Shown here: piece after piece, positions 50,255 to 59,485 of the stretch
Numbering within the stretch: the first letter of the stretch is position 1
How the letters are laid out: each line of letters begins with the position of its first letter
Source: Polaromonas sp. OV174
GTDB lineage: Bacteria; Pseudomonadota; Gammaproteobacteria; Burkholderiales; Burkholderiaceae_C
NCBI RefSeq assembly: GCF_900112285.1
Contig: NZ_FOKZ01000023.1
Span: forward strand, 1 to 64,000
Direction of reading: 5' to 3'
Length of the DNA stretch: 64,000 nt
Made by a program: the position numbers and the translations under genes
Notes under the pieces: model-generated
Databases searched by the model: none
Told to the model about the DNA's origin: nothing
What the model saw: the letters and a program-made list of their open reading frames with translations, nothing else

Positions 50255-50666
50255 TTTGAACCACGTCCGAACGGTGTTGGCGGCGGTCTGAACCAGCGCG
50301 TTCTCGGGAGCGGTGCTTACCTGAAGTTCCCAATCAGAATGGACGTGGAAATGTGTTTACGACTTTAACTTTGCCTGTTGTAGATTTGGTGCGCCGAAAA
50401 CCGGCTAACAAAATCGTAATCCCGCCTCGGGCATTCATACTGGTTTGCGGGGCGTTGGATTTTGGTGACGATTTCCTAAAGTGCGTAAGCACACGGGCCA
50501 AGAGAGCAGCGCGAACGGCTCCTGTGCAGCGGGGGCGGACAGTCCGAGTGGTTTGGTCACCCACCGAACTCGGCCTTGAACCGACGCCAAATGCACAGTC
50601 TCAATATCTGAAATTCGTGCCTACCAACCTATGGTTGGGGTACACATAATTGTGTAGCGTAAGGTC

Positions 50667-50701
50667 GGTCTACGGTCTACGGTCTACGGTCTACGGTCTA
50701 C
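50667..50701. repeat. Heptanucleotide tandem repeat, (GGTCTAC) x 5
   Basis: Five perfect 7-base units in 35 bases, followed by GGTT. It lies 37 bases past the 3' end of the LysR gene, in non-coding DNA. Confidence 0.95.
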
Positions 50702-50737
50702 GGTTTGCAGTGCAAGCGCGGGGCGCCAATCGCTCAT

Positions 50738-51646
50738 CTACAGCGCTTCGCGCCACCAATCGTCGGCCAGTGCCTGCTGCAGGAAGCTGCTGAAGCTCGT
50801 CACTTTCAGGGGCACCAGCTTGGGTGAAGGGAAGACCGCATGCACTTCCTGCTCCGGCAGGCTATGGTCGGTCAGCACAGGCTGCACCGTGCCGTCGGCC
50901 AGTGATTCGCGCGCCACGTACCAGGGCAGCACCGCCAGTCCCATGCCGGCGCGCGCCGCGGCAAGAACGGCCGAAAGGTTGTTCGAGCGCAGGGGACCCT
51001 TGACGGGAATTGACAGTTTCTCGCCCGCCACAGTCATCAGACTCCAGCGATCATCGCCCTGCACGCTGCTGTACACCACGCAGGCGTGCGACGGAAGATC
51101 AGCCGCGCTGCGCGGCGTGCCGCGCGCATTCAGATACGAAGGCGCGGCCACCATGACCCAGGGGTTGGTGCCCAGGTAACGCGCACCCAGGGTCGAGTCG
51201 GCCAGCGGACCCATGCGAATGGCCAGGTCCACCCCTTGCTCAACCAGGTTCACGTAGCGGTCGTCAAAGCTTAGATCTACAGTCACCTCGGGGTGCTGCC
51301 GCATATAGCTCAGCACCAGCGGTGTCACCACGCGTCGCCCGAAGGCCACCGAAGTGCTGACACGTAGCGTGCCGCCTACCTTGCTCTGCAGTAGTGTCGC
51401 AAGGTTGTCGGCCTCGTCGATTTCGCGCGCAATCAGCTTGCATTTGTTGTAGTACAGCGCTCCGACCTCGGTCGGCGTCACACCGCGTGTTGAGCGGTGC
51501 AGTAGCCGCGTGCCTAGCCTGTGCTCCATGGCGGCCACGGCCTTGGTGGCCGTGGGTTGGGTGACACCGACCTCGCTGGCGGCCTTGCTGAAGCTGCCGA
51601 TTTCGACGACGCGGATGAAAAGCTCAATGCCAGTGATTCGGTCCAT
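50738..51646 (-). CDS. LysR family regulator of the gcl operon
   Basis: The 302-residue regulator has the N-terminal HTH MDRITGIELFIRVVEIGSFS, SEVGVTQPTATKAVAAME, HRLGTRLLHRSTRGVTPTEV and a full effector domain (STSVAFGRRVVTPLVLSYMR onward). It is divergent from gcl with 121 bases between, and is probably its activator or repressor. The ATG at 51646 is used, as the preceding codons do not fit a LysR N-terminus. Confidence 0.9.
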   Translation of the reverse strand: MDRITGIELFIRVVEIGSFSKAASEVGVTQPTATKAVAAMEHRLGTRLLHRSTRGVTPTEVGALYYNKCKLIAREIDEADNLATLLQSKVGGTLRVSTSVAFGRRVVTPLVLSYMRQHPEVTVDLSFDDRYVNLVEQGVDLAIRMGPLADSTLGARYLGTNPWVMVAAPSYLNARGTPRSAADLPSHACVVYSSVQGDDRWSLMTVAGEKLSIPVKGPLRSNNLSAVLAAARAGMGLAVLPWYVARESLADGTVQPVLTDHSLPEQEVHAVFPSPKLVPLKVTSFSSFLQQALADDWWREAL

Positions 51647-51767
51647 GTGCCCGACTGTAATAGTGTTGGCTGCCTGCATTCCATCACGGAATAGTAGTTA
51701 TCTTTTTACTGGGGTTCACAGCGGGGCCTGCTGCGCGAATGATACGAACACCTAACAGGAGCAAGCA

Positions 51768-53549
51768 ATGGCAAAAATGAAAGCCGCGATGGCCGCGGTG
51801 CTGGTGATGGAAAAAGAAGGCGTGACGCAGGCTTTCGGCGTGCCGGGTGCGGCGATCAACCCGCTCTATTCGCAGCTGCGCGAGCGGCAATCTATTGGCC
51901 ATATTCTGGCGCGTCACGTTGAGGGCGCCTCGCACATGGCCGAGGGCTACACCCGCGCCAAGTCCGGCAACATCGGCGTGTGCATAGGCACCTCGGGCCC
52001 GGCCGGAACCGACATGATTACCGGTTTGTATTCTGCGCAGGCCGACAGCATCCCCATTTTGTGCATTACCGGCCAAGCGCCCCGCGCGCGCCTGCACAAG
52101 GAAGACTTCCAGGCGGTAGACATCGCCTCTATCGCCAAGCCGGTCACCAAGTGGGCCACCACCGTGATGGAGCCGGCGCAGGTGCCGCGCGCCTTCCAGC
52201 AGGCTTTTCACCTGATGCGCTCGGGTCGCCCCGGCCCGGTGTTGATTGACCTGCCGTTTGATGTGCAGATGGCCGAGATTGAATTCGATATTGATACCTA
52301 CGAGCCGCTACCCATTTACAAGCCGGCCGCCAGCCGCAAGCAGATCGAGAAAGCGCTTGGGATGCTGAACAGCGCCGAGAGGCCGCTGATGGTGGCCGGT
52401 GGCGGCATCATCAACGCCGACGGGTCTGATCTCCTGGTGGAATTTGCTGAGCTGACTGGCATTCCGGTGATTCCGACGCTGATGGGTTGGGGCACGATTC
52501 CCGACGACCATCCGCTGATGGTCGGCATGGTTGGTTTGCAAACCAGCCACCGCTACGGCAACGCCAACATGCTGGCCAGCGACTTCGTGCTGGGCATAGG
52601 CAACCGCTGGGCCAATCGGCATACCGGCTCACCCGAGGTTTACTGCAAGGGCCGCAAGTTCATTCACGTCGACATCGAGCCGACGCAGATTGGCCGGGTG
52701 TTCGCGCCCGACTACGGCATCGTCTCGGATGCGAAAGCCGCGCTGCAACTTTTCGTCGAATTAGCGCGCGAATGGAGGCAGGCCGGCAAGCTGCGCGACT
52801 GGTCTGACTGGGCCAGAGAGTGCCAGGCTCGCAAGTCGTCAGTCGACTACCTGCGCAAGACCAATTTCGACACCGTTCCCATGAAGCCACAACGCGTCTA
52901 CCAGTGCATGAACAACGCCTTCGGCAAGGATGCCTGCTACATCTCGACCATAGGCCTGTCGCAAATCGCCGGCGCTCAGTTCCTACACGTGTACAAGCCC
53001 CGCCACTGGATCAATTGCGGCCAGGCCGGCCCGCTGGGCTGGACCGTTCCCGCCGCATTGGGCGTACGTGCCGCCGACCCGACACGCAAGATCGTTGCGC
53101 TCTCGGGCGACTACGACTTTCAGTTCATGGTCGAAGAGCTGGCGGTGGGCGCGCAGTTCAAGCTGCCCTATATCCACATGGTCGTGAATAACAGCTACCT
53201 CGGCCTGATCCGTCAATCGCAGCGCGGCTTCACGATGGACTATTGCGTGCAGCTGGGCTTCGACAACATCAATTCGCCCAATGTCGAGGGCTACGGTGTC
53301 GATCACGTCAAGGTCGTTGAAGGTCTGGGCTGCAAGGCGATTCGCGTGCATCGTCAGGAGGAGTTGGCGCCAGCGATCAAGCAGGCCGAAGCCTGGATGA
53401 TGGAGTTTCAGGTGCCCGTCGTGATCGAGGTCATGCTGGAGCGTGTGACCAATATTTCCATGGGAAGCGAAATCGACAATGTCGGTGAGTTCGAGGAACT
53501 TGCCACTGGAAAGGCCGATGCCCCCACCGCCATTTCAATGCTTGACTGA
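51768..53549 (+). CDS. gcl: Glyoxylate carboligase (tartronate-semialdehyde synthase)
   Basis: Gcl joins two glyoxylates with loss of CO2 to give tartronate semialdehyde, a ThDP-dependent step. The 593 residues equal the length of the E. coli enzyme and match it closely by eye. ThDP residues are in [20 protein letters not shown]; the diagnostic Val51 in [15 protein letters not shown] replaces the catalytic Glu of other ThDP enzymes. Strong AGGAG precedes the ATG. It leads an operon with hyi and glxR. Confidence 0.97.
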   Translation: MAKMKAAMAAVLVMEKEGVTQAFGVPGAAINPLYSQLRERQSIGHILARHVEGASHMAEGYTRAKSGNIGVCIGTSGPAGTDMITGLYSAQADSIPILCITGQAPRARLHKEDFQAVDIASIAKPVTKWATTVMEPAQVPRAFQQAFHLMRSGRPGPVLIDLPFDVQMAEIEFDIDTYEPLPIYKPAASRKQIEKALGMLNSAERPLMVAGGGIINADGSDLLVEFAELTGIPVIPTLMGWGTIPDDHPLMVGMVGLQTSHRYGNANMLASDFVLGIGNRWANRHTGSPEVYCKGRKFIHVDIEPTQIGRVFAPDYGIVSDAKAALQLFVELAREWRQAGKLRDWSDWARECQARKSSVDYLRKTNFDTVPMKPQRVYQCMNNAFGKDACYISTIGLSQIAGAQFLHVYKPRHWINCGQAGPLGWTVPAALGVRAADPTRKIVALSGDYDFQFMVEELAVGAQFKLPYIHMVVNNSYLGLIRQSQRGFTMDYCVQLGFDNINSPNVEGYGVDHVKVVEGLGCKAIRVHRQEELAPAIKQAEAWMMEFQVPVVIEVMLERVTNISMGSEIDNVGEFEELATGKADAPTAISMLD

Positions 53550-53561
53550 ACGGAGACCCGA

Positions 53562-54341
53562 ATGCCCAAGTTTGCCGCCAACCTCACCATGCTTTTCACC
53601 GAGGTTCCATTTTTCGACCGTTTCGAACGCGCCGCCAAAGCAGGCTTCGGGGCCGTTGAGTTTTTATTCCCCTATGCCTATTCCGCCGAGGAGATCCGGC
53701 AAGGGCTAGACGCTAACGGCCTGCAACTCGTCTTGCACAACCTGCCTGCCGGCGACTGGGACGCTGGCGAGCGCGGCATCGCCTGCCGCCCCGACCGCGT
53801 GGCCGAGTTTCGCAACGGCGTGGCCACGGCCATTGGCTATGCCAAAACCTTGGGCGTTACACAACTCAACTGCCTGGCGGGCAAGGCCCCGCTTGGAGTA
53901 ACTGAGGACGTTCTGCGCCAAACCTTTGTCGAGAACCTGCGCTTTGCTGCAACCGAGCTGAAGAAGGCCGGCTTGAAGCTTCTGATTGAGCCAATCAACA
54001 CTTTCGACATTCCGGGCTTTTACCTCAATCGCACCCTGCAGGCCGTGTCAATTCTGGACGAGGTGAGTGCTGACAACGCCTTCGTGCAGTACGACCTCTA
54101 CCACGCACAGCGCATGGAAGGTGAGTTGGCGGCGACCCTGCAGAAGTATCTGCCGCGCATTGGCCATGTACAGCTGGCTGACAACCCGGGACGCAATGAG
54201 CCGGGCAGCGGCGAGATCAACTACCCCTTCCTGTTCGCACACCTGGATCGCATCGGCTATGACGGCTGGATCGGCTGCGAATACAAGCCCGCAGCCACCA
54301 CCGAAGCCGGCCTTGATTGGCGCCAAAGCCTTGTCAAGTAA
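53562..54341 (+). CDS. hyi: Hydroxypyruvate isomerase
   Basis: This 259-residue TIM-barrel enzyme interconverts hydroxypyruvate and tartronate semialdehyde. It has MPKFAANLTMLFTEVPFFDR, NCLAGKAPLGV, LKLLIEPINTFDIPGFYL (catalytic Glu), QYDLYHAQRMEGEL and IGCEYKPAATTEAGLDW. It follows gcl after 12 bases, the order seen in many glyoxylate loci. Confidence 0.95.
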   Translation: MPKFAANLTMLFTEVPFFDRFERAAKAGFGAVEFLFPYAYSAEEIRQGLDANGLQLVLHNLPAGDWDAGERGIACRPDRVAEFRNGVATAIGYAKTLGVTQLNCLAGKAPLGVTEDVLRQTFVENLRFAATELKKAGLKLLIEPINTFDIPGFYLNRTLQAVSILDEVSADNAFVQYDLYHAQRMEGELAATLQKYLPRIGHVQLADNPGRNEPGSGEINYPFLFAHLDRIGYDGWIGCEYKPAATTEAGLDWRQSLVK

Positions 54342-54367
54342 TCACTCAAAAACAAGGAAAACACCGT

Positions 54368-55273
54368 ATGACTTCACAACCCCTCAACATCGGTTTTGTC
54401 GGCCTTGGCATCATGGGCGCGCCCATGGCCAGCCACCTGATCAATGCCGGACATCGGCTCTTCGTCTACACCCGCGGCAAGATGCCAGAAGCGATCGCCA
54501 ACAGCGGGGCCACGCAATGCAGCAGCGCCCGCGACGTGGCTGAGCGCGCCGACATCACCATTTTGATGGTGCCGGACACGTGCGATGTGGAGGCAGTCCT
54601 ATTCTCTGAAAAGGGGGTTGCTGCCGGTTTGCGCCAAGGTAAGGTCGTGGTGGACATGAGCTCGATTTCCCCGATCGCCACCAAGACCTTCGCGCAAAAA
54701 ATCAATGCTCTGGGTTGCGACTACCTCGATGCACCGGTCTCCGGCGGCGAAGTGGGCGCGAAAAACGCCACCCTCTCCATCATGGTTGGTGGCCCCGACG
54801 CGGTGTTTGAGCGTGTCAAACCGCTGTTCGAGCGAATGGGTAAAAACATCACCCTGGTGGGCGGTAACGGTGACGGCCAGACCGCCAAGGTTGCCAACCA
54901 GATCATCGTGGCGCTGAACATCGAGGCCGTGGCCGAGGGGCTGCTGTTTGCCGCCCGTGCCGGTGCCGACCCGGCACGCGTGCGTCAGGCCCTGATGTGT
55001 GGATTTGCCTCGTCGAAGATTCTGGAAGTTCACGGCGAGCGCATGGTCAAGCGCAGCTTTGACCCGGGCTTTCGCATCGAGCTGCACCAGAAGGACCTGA
55101 ATCTGGCCCTCTCCAGCGCACGGGCACTTGGCGTTTCGCTGCCCAATACTGCTACCGCCCAGGAGCTGTTCAATTCCTGCGTCGCGCATGGCGGCAAGGC
55201 CTGGGACCACTCGGCCATGGTGCGTGCTTTGGAGAAAATGGCCAATTTCGAGATTGGCCAAAAAGTAGCCTGA
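54368..55273 (+). CDS. glxR: 2-hydroxy-3-oxopropionate (tartronate semialdehyde) reductase
   Basis: This 301-residue beta-hydroxyacid dehydrogenase reduces tartronate semialdehyde to D-glycerate. Motifs: NIGFVGLGIMGAPMASHLIN (NAD(P) binding), DAPVSGGEVGAKNATLSIMV (substrate binding) and GQTAKVANQIIVALNIEAV with the catalytic Lys. Start at 54368, the first plausible ATG after hyi. The closely related GarR cannot be excluded by name, but the function is the same. Confidence 0.94.
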   Translation: MTSQPLNIGFVGLGIMGAPMASHLINAGHRLFVYTRGKMPEAIANSGATQCSSARDVAERADITILMVPDTCDVEAVLFSEKGVAAGLRQGKVVVDMSSISPIATKTFAQKINALGCDYLDAPVSGGEVGAKNATLSIMVGGPDAVFERVKPLFERMGKNITLVGGNGDGQTAKVANQIIVALNIEAVAEGLLFAARAGADPARVRQALMCGFASSKILEVHGERMVKRSFDPGFRIELHQKDLNLALSSARALGVSLPNTATAQELFNSCVAHGGKAWDHSAMVRALEKMANFEIGQKVA

Positions 55274-55296
55274 TTGACTTTTAGCGAGCGCCCTCC

Positions 55297-55506
55297 ATGA
55301 ACGCCTCCCTTAGCCCTGAGACAGCGCCGGCCCAAGCCCTTTTGCGCCGCATTTTCGACGCCGCGATTGCCTCCGGCCCTACCGTTGCCAAGCCCATGAC
55401 CTGCGAAGACGCGCTGGTCGTCATTCGCCGCACGGCATTGCGGTGCCGCCAGAAGTGACGGCGCTGCTGGAAAGCGGCCGCTGCCGTGGCCCGCCAAGCG
55501 GGCTAA
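55297..55506 (+). pseudogene. Glycerate 2-kinase (MOFRL type) deletion remnant
   Basis: The frame MNASLSPETAPAQALLRRIF then DAAIASGPTVAKPMTCEDA joins a kinase N-terminus to an internal segment. In intact glycerate kinases the N-terminal DAAI and the internal IASGPTVADPTTCADALAIL are about 200 residues apart. After VVIRR a one-base deletion shifts the frame; the shifted frame goes on as HGIAVPPEVTALLESG, again as in the kinase. The C-terminal MOFRL domain is lost. The kinase would have phosphorylated the D-glycerate made by the upstream genes. Confidence 0.75.
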
Positions 55507-55640
55507 ACGACCTGCATCATGGACCGTTTGATGGCTGTTTTTTCCTGCAGTTGATGCTGCGCAAGCGGGGAGTGCGCATCGCAGCCTGGGTGGCGATCGT
55601 AGAAGGCGTCCTGACAAGATGGCTGCAAGGTTATTTGTTG

Positions 55641-56381
55641 CTAATGGGTGTCATTGCTTGACTTTGCGGCAACGGACGAGGGTGTTGACATGCTGTTGAT
55701 CTTGGCCGATCCGCTGGAGAGTCGATCCAGGACTGCGTCGCGCTTTCGATGTAAATGCTGCACCAGCAGTTGCCTTAGCGCTGCACCATCGCGTTTTTGC
55801 AGTAATTCAATCATGAGCTCATGCTCCTTCAAAGCTTCAGCCCATTTGACCTTGTCTTGATTGGATCGAAAGCGCAGCGCGTGCATGCGGGTATTAAGCT
55901 GACTCCAGGTACCGCGCAGAACCGGATTGCGCGAGGCTTCATTTAGAACGTCGTGAACGCGCGCATTGGCACGATAGTAAGCAGCCAGATCCTCTCTTTT
56001 GAAAGCGGCCTGCATTTCAAGCTGTAAGGCATGAAGTTCACTGAGCTCTCGTTGTGTGATGTGGGTAGCGGCAAGCTCGGCGGCAAAACCTTCCAGTACA
56101 GCAAGTAAGTCGAAGGTATGTGCAATCTCAGGCAATGACAGGACGGGCGCAAAAGCGCCGCGACCAGGGTCAAGCGTGACCAGGCCTTCCGCTGCCAGCA
56201 GGCGAACCGCTTCGCGCAGGGGCGTGCGTGACACACCAAGCCGTCCACACAACTCCCGTTCATTAAGTTTGTCGCCTGGCGCGAGCACTCCCTGGATCAG
56301 GAGTTCACGCAACCGAACAGCGACCCGTTGTTGAAGAGTGTCGCGGGCGACATCGATTCCGGGCCCTAAGGGTTTTTCCAT
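55641..56381 (-). CDS. GntR/FCD family regulator
   Basis: A 246-residue regulator: LQQRVAVRLRELLIQGVLAP and NERELCGRLGVSRTPLREAV form the wHTH; the FCD domain has FDLLAVLEGFAAELAATHIT and YRANARVHDVLNEASRNPVL. The ATG at 56381 is chosen as the codons before it match nothing. It is divergent from the aminotransferase gene, and an operator-like site covers its start region. Confidence 0.9.
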   Translation of the reverse strand: MEKPLGPGIDVARDTLQQRVAVRLRELLIQGVLAPGDKLNERELCGRLGVSRTPLREAVRLLAAEGLVTLDPGRGAFAPVLSLPEIAHTFDLLAVLEGFAAELAATHITQRELSELHALQLEMQAAFKREDLAAYYRANARVHDVLNEASRNPVLRGTWSQLNTRMHALRFRSNQDKVKWAEALKEHELMIELLQKRDGAALRQLLVQHLHRKRDAVLDRLSSGSAKINSMSTPSSVAAKSSNDTH

Positions 56382-56384
56382 TTT

Positions 56385-56472
56385 TTGTATTATGTATGCA
56401 GAATTCGGGTTTATCACTAGATCAGCAGGTTGTTTGCGTGGCAATATTTGACTTATTGTATTTTGTATACCA
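56385..56472. promoter_or_regulatory. Two TTGTATT-N-TGTATRC operator-like sites
   Basis: TTGTATTATGTATGCA (56385-56400) and TTGTATTTTGTATACCA (56456-56472) share a core and orientation. The first lies 4 bases upstream of the GntR/FCD start, the second 20 bases upstream of the aminotransferase start. They would let one regulator control both directions. A matching site occurs at 12927. Confidence 0.6.
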
Positions 56473-56491
56473 GTAAGGAGATACCACTGAC

Positions 56492-57712
56492 ATGCCAAAC
56501 CTGAATTTTCACCCAGCCGGCCGCCACTTCCTGCAAATCCCCGGCCCCAGCCCGGTTCCAGACCGCATTTTGCGGGCCATCAGCTACCCGACCATAGACC
56601 ACCGCGGACCAGAGTTCGGCGCGTTGGGGCGTCAGGTGCTGGCCGGCATCAAGAAAATCTTCAAGACAGAGCACCCCGTGGTGATTTATCCGGCCTCGGG
56701 CACCGGCGCTTGGGAGGCGGCCTTGGCCAACACCATGAGCCCGGGTGACGCGGTGCTGATGTATGAAACAGGTCACTTTGCGTCGCTGTGGAAAAAGATG
56801 GCCGAGCGCCTCGGTCTGGAGCCCGAGTTCATCGGACTGCCCGGCATCGAAGGCTGGCGGCGCGGCGTTCAGGCCGACCTGATCGAGCAACGCCTCAAAG
56901 CCGATAGCGCCCACCGCATCAAGGCCGTGTGCGTGGTGCACAACGAAACCTCCACCGGCGTGACAACCGACATCGCTGTCGTTCGCCGTGCCATTGACAG
57001 GGTCGGCCACCCCGCGCTGCTGATGGTCGACACCATTTCCGGCCTCGCATCGGCCGATTACCGTCACGACGAATGGGGCGTTGACGTCACCATCAGCGGC
57101 TCGCAAAAAGGTTTGATGCTGCCGCCCGGTATCAGCTTCAACGCGCTGTCGCCCAAGGCCCTCGCCGTCAGCCGCGCCGCCAAGCTGCCTAAGGCCTTCT
57201 GGGCCTGGGATGAAATCGTCGAGATGAACGCCACCGGCTACTGGCCCTACACCCCCAACACCAATCTGCTCTACGGCCTGGCCGAGGCGATGGACATGCT
57301 TCTGGAGGAGGGGATGGACCATGTGTTCGCCCGTCACCAGCGGCTAGCCGCTGCCTGCCGGGAGGGAGTTCGTGCCTGGGGCCTGGAGATCCAGTGCGTC
57401 GAGGAAGCCTGCCATTCCCCGGTACTCACCGGCGTGATGATGCCCACCGGCGTGGACGCCGATCAGGTGCGCAAGCTGGTGTACGAGAACTTCAATATGT
57501 CGCTAGGCGCCGGCCTGGGCAAGTTGAAAAGCCGCATGTTCCGCATCGGCCACCTCGGAGAGTGTAACGACCTCACGCTGATGGCGACCTTGAGCGGCTG
57601 CGAGATGGGGCTGGGGCTGGCCGGCGTTCCGCTGCAGGGCAGCGGCGTCGTCGCGGCCATGAGCTATCTGCAAGCCACCGCACGGCCAGTGGCGCGCCAT
57701 CCGGCGAAGTAG
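56492..57712 (+). CDS. Class V aminotransferase, alanine/serine-glyoxylate type
   Basis: This 406-residue PLP enzyme has FLQIPGPSPVPDRILRAISY, YPASGTGAWEAALANTMSPG, LLMVDTISGLASADYRHDEW (D180) and SGSQKGLMLPPG with the PLP Lys K206. It would transfer an amino group to glyoxylate, giving glycine. It has AAGGAG before its ATG. Next to gcl it could link amino acid nitrogen and glyoxylate metabolism. 2-aminoethylphosphonate or taurine relatives are other options. Confidence 0.9.
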   Translation: MPNLNFHPAGRHFLQIPGPSPVPDRILRAISYPTIDHRGPEFGALGRQVLAGIKKIFKTEHPVVIYPASGTGAWEAALANTMSPGDAVLMYETGHFASLWKKMAERLGLEPEFIGLPGIEGWRRGVQADLIEQRLKADSAHRIKAVCVVHNETSTGVTTDIAVVRRAIDRVGHPALLMVDTISGLASADYRHDEWGVDVTISGSQKGLMLPPGISFNALSPKALAVSRAAKLPKAFWAWDEIVEMNATGYWPYTPNTNLLYGLAEAMDMLLEEGMDHVFARHQRLAAACREGVRAWGLEIQCVEEACHSPVLTGVMMPTGVDADQVRKLVYENFNMSLGAGLGKLKSRMFRIGHLGECNDLTLMATLSGCEMGLGLAGVPLQGSGVVAAMSYLQATARPVARHPAK

Positions 57713-57770
57713 GTCGGTGGGCCGGTTCCAGTTTCCCTAACGTCAGCATTATTACAACCAGGAGACAAGC

Positions 57771-58823
57771 ATGATTTTTCGTCATCGATTCTCGGCTTTC
57801 GCCGTTGCAGCAACACTGGTCACCAGCGTGTGCGCACCCGCCCACGCGGATAATCTCAAGCTCAAGGCCATAGGCCAGCCGCTGGCCACTGGCCTGATCC
57901 AAAAGAACAAGGAACAGCCCTTCTTCGAGAACTTCGCGGCGCGCACCGGGCTGCCAATCGATGTCGACTACAAGCCGATTGACACCCTGGGCATCAAGGA
58001 CACCGAGCAGCTTCGGGTGATGAAGACCGGGCTGTTCGACCTGGTGTCGCTGCGGGTCTCGCAGAACTCGCGCGACGAGCCGACGCTGCTGGGCCTAGAC
58101 CTGGTGGGCGCCAGCCCCGATTACGTCACCGGTCGCAAGGTGGGTAAGGCCTTCTTCCAGACCGTCGACGAGCGGCTGCAAAAGCAGTTCAATGTCAAGC
58201 TGCTGGGCGTTTGGCCTTTTGGTCCGCAAATTCTCATGTGCTCCAAGCCCATCGAGAAACTGGCCGATGTGAAGGGCCTGAAGGTTCGGGTCTATGACCA
58301 GAATCTGGCCAAGTTCATCGAGTCGCTGGGTGGAACCCCCGTGCCGCTGGCCTTCCCAGATACGCACCAGTCACTGTCGCTGGGCGTGGTCGACTGCGCC
58401 ATCACCGGCCCCAGCTCGGCCAACTCGGCTGGCTGGCCCGAGGTAACCACCCACCAGCTGCCGATCGGTTTCCAGATGGCGCTGAACGGCTATGCCATCA
58501 CGCTCAAGGCCTGGAAGCAGCTCAAGCCCGACCAGCAGGTCAAGCTGCAGGCCGCTTTTGACACCCTGGGCGACGACATCTGGAAGTATTCGGAAGAACT
58601 GTTCCAGGACGCGCTGAACTGCAATGCCGGGAAGGACCCCTGCACCACCGGCAAGAAATTCAAGCTCAAGGACGTGGCGGTCTCGCCGGCTGACGTGCAG
58701 CTGGTACGCAGCGCCGTCGGCAAGGTTTCGCTGCCACTTTGGGCCGAAGTGTGCGACAAGACCAACCCGACCTGCTCGCAGAAATGGAAGGCCACCGTCG
58801 GTCCGATCGTGGGGATCAAATGA
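57771..58823 (+). CDS. TRAP transporter receptor DctP type
   Basis: This 350-residue periplasmic receptor has a signal peptide (AFAVAATLVTSVCAPAHA) and DctP features: QLRVMKTGLFDLVSLRVSQN, VWPFGPQILMCSKPIEKLAD, LKVRVYDQNLAKFIESLGGT and the conserved arginine of KVRVYD that holds the carboxylate. It heads a three-gene TRAP unit. Such receptors mostly bind carboxylic acids. Confidence 0.9.
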   Translation: MIFRHRFSAFAVAATLVTSVCAPAHADNLKLKAIGQPLATGLIQKNKEQPFFENFAARTGLPIDVDYKPIDTLGIKDTEQLRVMKTGLFDLVSLRVSQNSRDEPTLLGLDLVGASPDYVTGRKVGKAFFQTVDERLQKQFNVKLLGVWPFGPQILMCSKPIEKLADVKGLKVRVYDQNLAKFIESLGGTPVPLAFPDTHQSLSLGVVDCAITGPSSANSAGWPEVTTHQLPIGFQMALNGYAITLKAWKQLKPDQQVKLQAAFDTLGDDIWKYSEELFQDALNCNAGKDPCTTGKKFKLKDVAVSPADVQLVRSAVGKVSLPLWAEVCDKTNPTCSQKWKATVGPIVGIK

Positions 58824-59485
58824 GTCCGGCCGCCCAGTTTGATCCGTCCGTTCCGCTGACTCCAGCGGCTGCCGGAGCGGCGTCCACGAACGCGGTGACA
58901 TCGCTGAAAGATCGCATAGAAACCGTGCTGGCCATGGTGTTCGGCGCCATCTTCATTGTGTTCGCCTTTGTCGTCTCGATAGAGACGATTTGCCGGAAGG
59001 TCTTCAACTTCTCGTTGCAGGGCGCGGACGAGCTGGGCGGCTACGCGCTGGCGGTGGGCTCGACCATCGCCTTCAGCCTGGCGCTGATGGGACGCTGCCA
59101 CATCCGCGTGGACGTCTTTCACGAGCGCTTTTCCCGGCGTGGGCAGGCGTTGCTGAACTGGCTGTCCATTGCCTCGCTGGCGTCGTTTGGCCTGTTCATT
59201 GTCTACGTGGCTTTCAAGGTGCTGGCCGACACGCTGGAGTACGGCAGCACGGCGCAGACGCCCTGGGCGACGCCGCTGATCTGGCCGCAGTCCGTCTGGT
59301 ATCTAGGCTTGGTCACCTTTGCGCTGGTTGCCAGCGGCTATGCCATCCGGGCCAGCCGCCTGCTGCTGGGCGGGCAGATCGACGCCCTGCTGAAGGACTT
59401 CAGTCCCAAAAGCGCCAAGGAAGAGTTGAAGGAAGAACTGGATGATCTGTCACAGCGCCAGGCCACTACGGGAGTCTCCTCATGA
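58820..59485 (+). CDS. TRAP transporter small permease DctQ type
   Basis: A 221-residue, four-helix membrane protein with FVVSIETICRKVFNFSLQGA, DELGGYALAVGSTIAFSLAL and HIRVDVFHERFSRRGQALLN, the DctQ hallmark. The N-terminus is longer than usual, with a Pro/Ala stretch. The start overlaps the receptor stop by ATGA. Confidence 0.9.
   Translation: MSPAAQFDPSVPLTPAAAGAASTNAVTSLKDRIETVLAMVFGAIFIVFAFVVSIETICRKVFNFSLQGADELGGYALAVGSTIAFSLALMGRCHIRVDVFHERFSRRGQALLNWLSIASLASFGLFIVYVAFKVLADTLEYGSTAQTPWATPLIWPQSVWYLGLVTFALVASGYAIRASRLLLGGQIDALLKDFSPKSAKEELKEELDDLSQRQATTGVSS

Larger units (their letters stand above)
49785..50737. other. Gene-poor stretch with a possible decayed DNA-binding gene and a heptanucleotide repeat
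   Basis: About 950 bases between manD and the LysR gene. It holds one possible small frame on the minus strand (50057-50254), and a 5-copy GGTCTAC array near the right end. Right after manD an imperfect GGGTGG..CCACCC hairpin (about 49806-49822) may be a weak terminator. Nothing else is recognised. Confidence 0.5.

Noticed and set aside
49836-50333. A 165-residue minus-strand frame after manD
   Set aside because: It is rich in Ser, Arg and His with no family pattern, and overlaps a better-looking frame in another phase.
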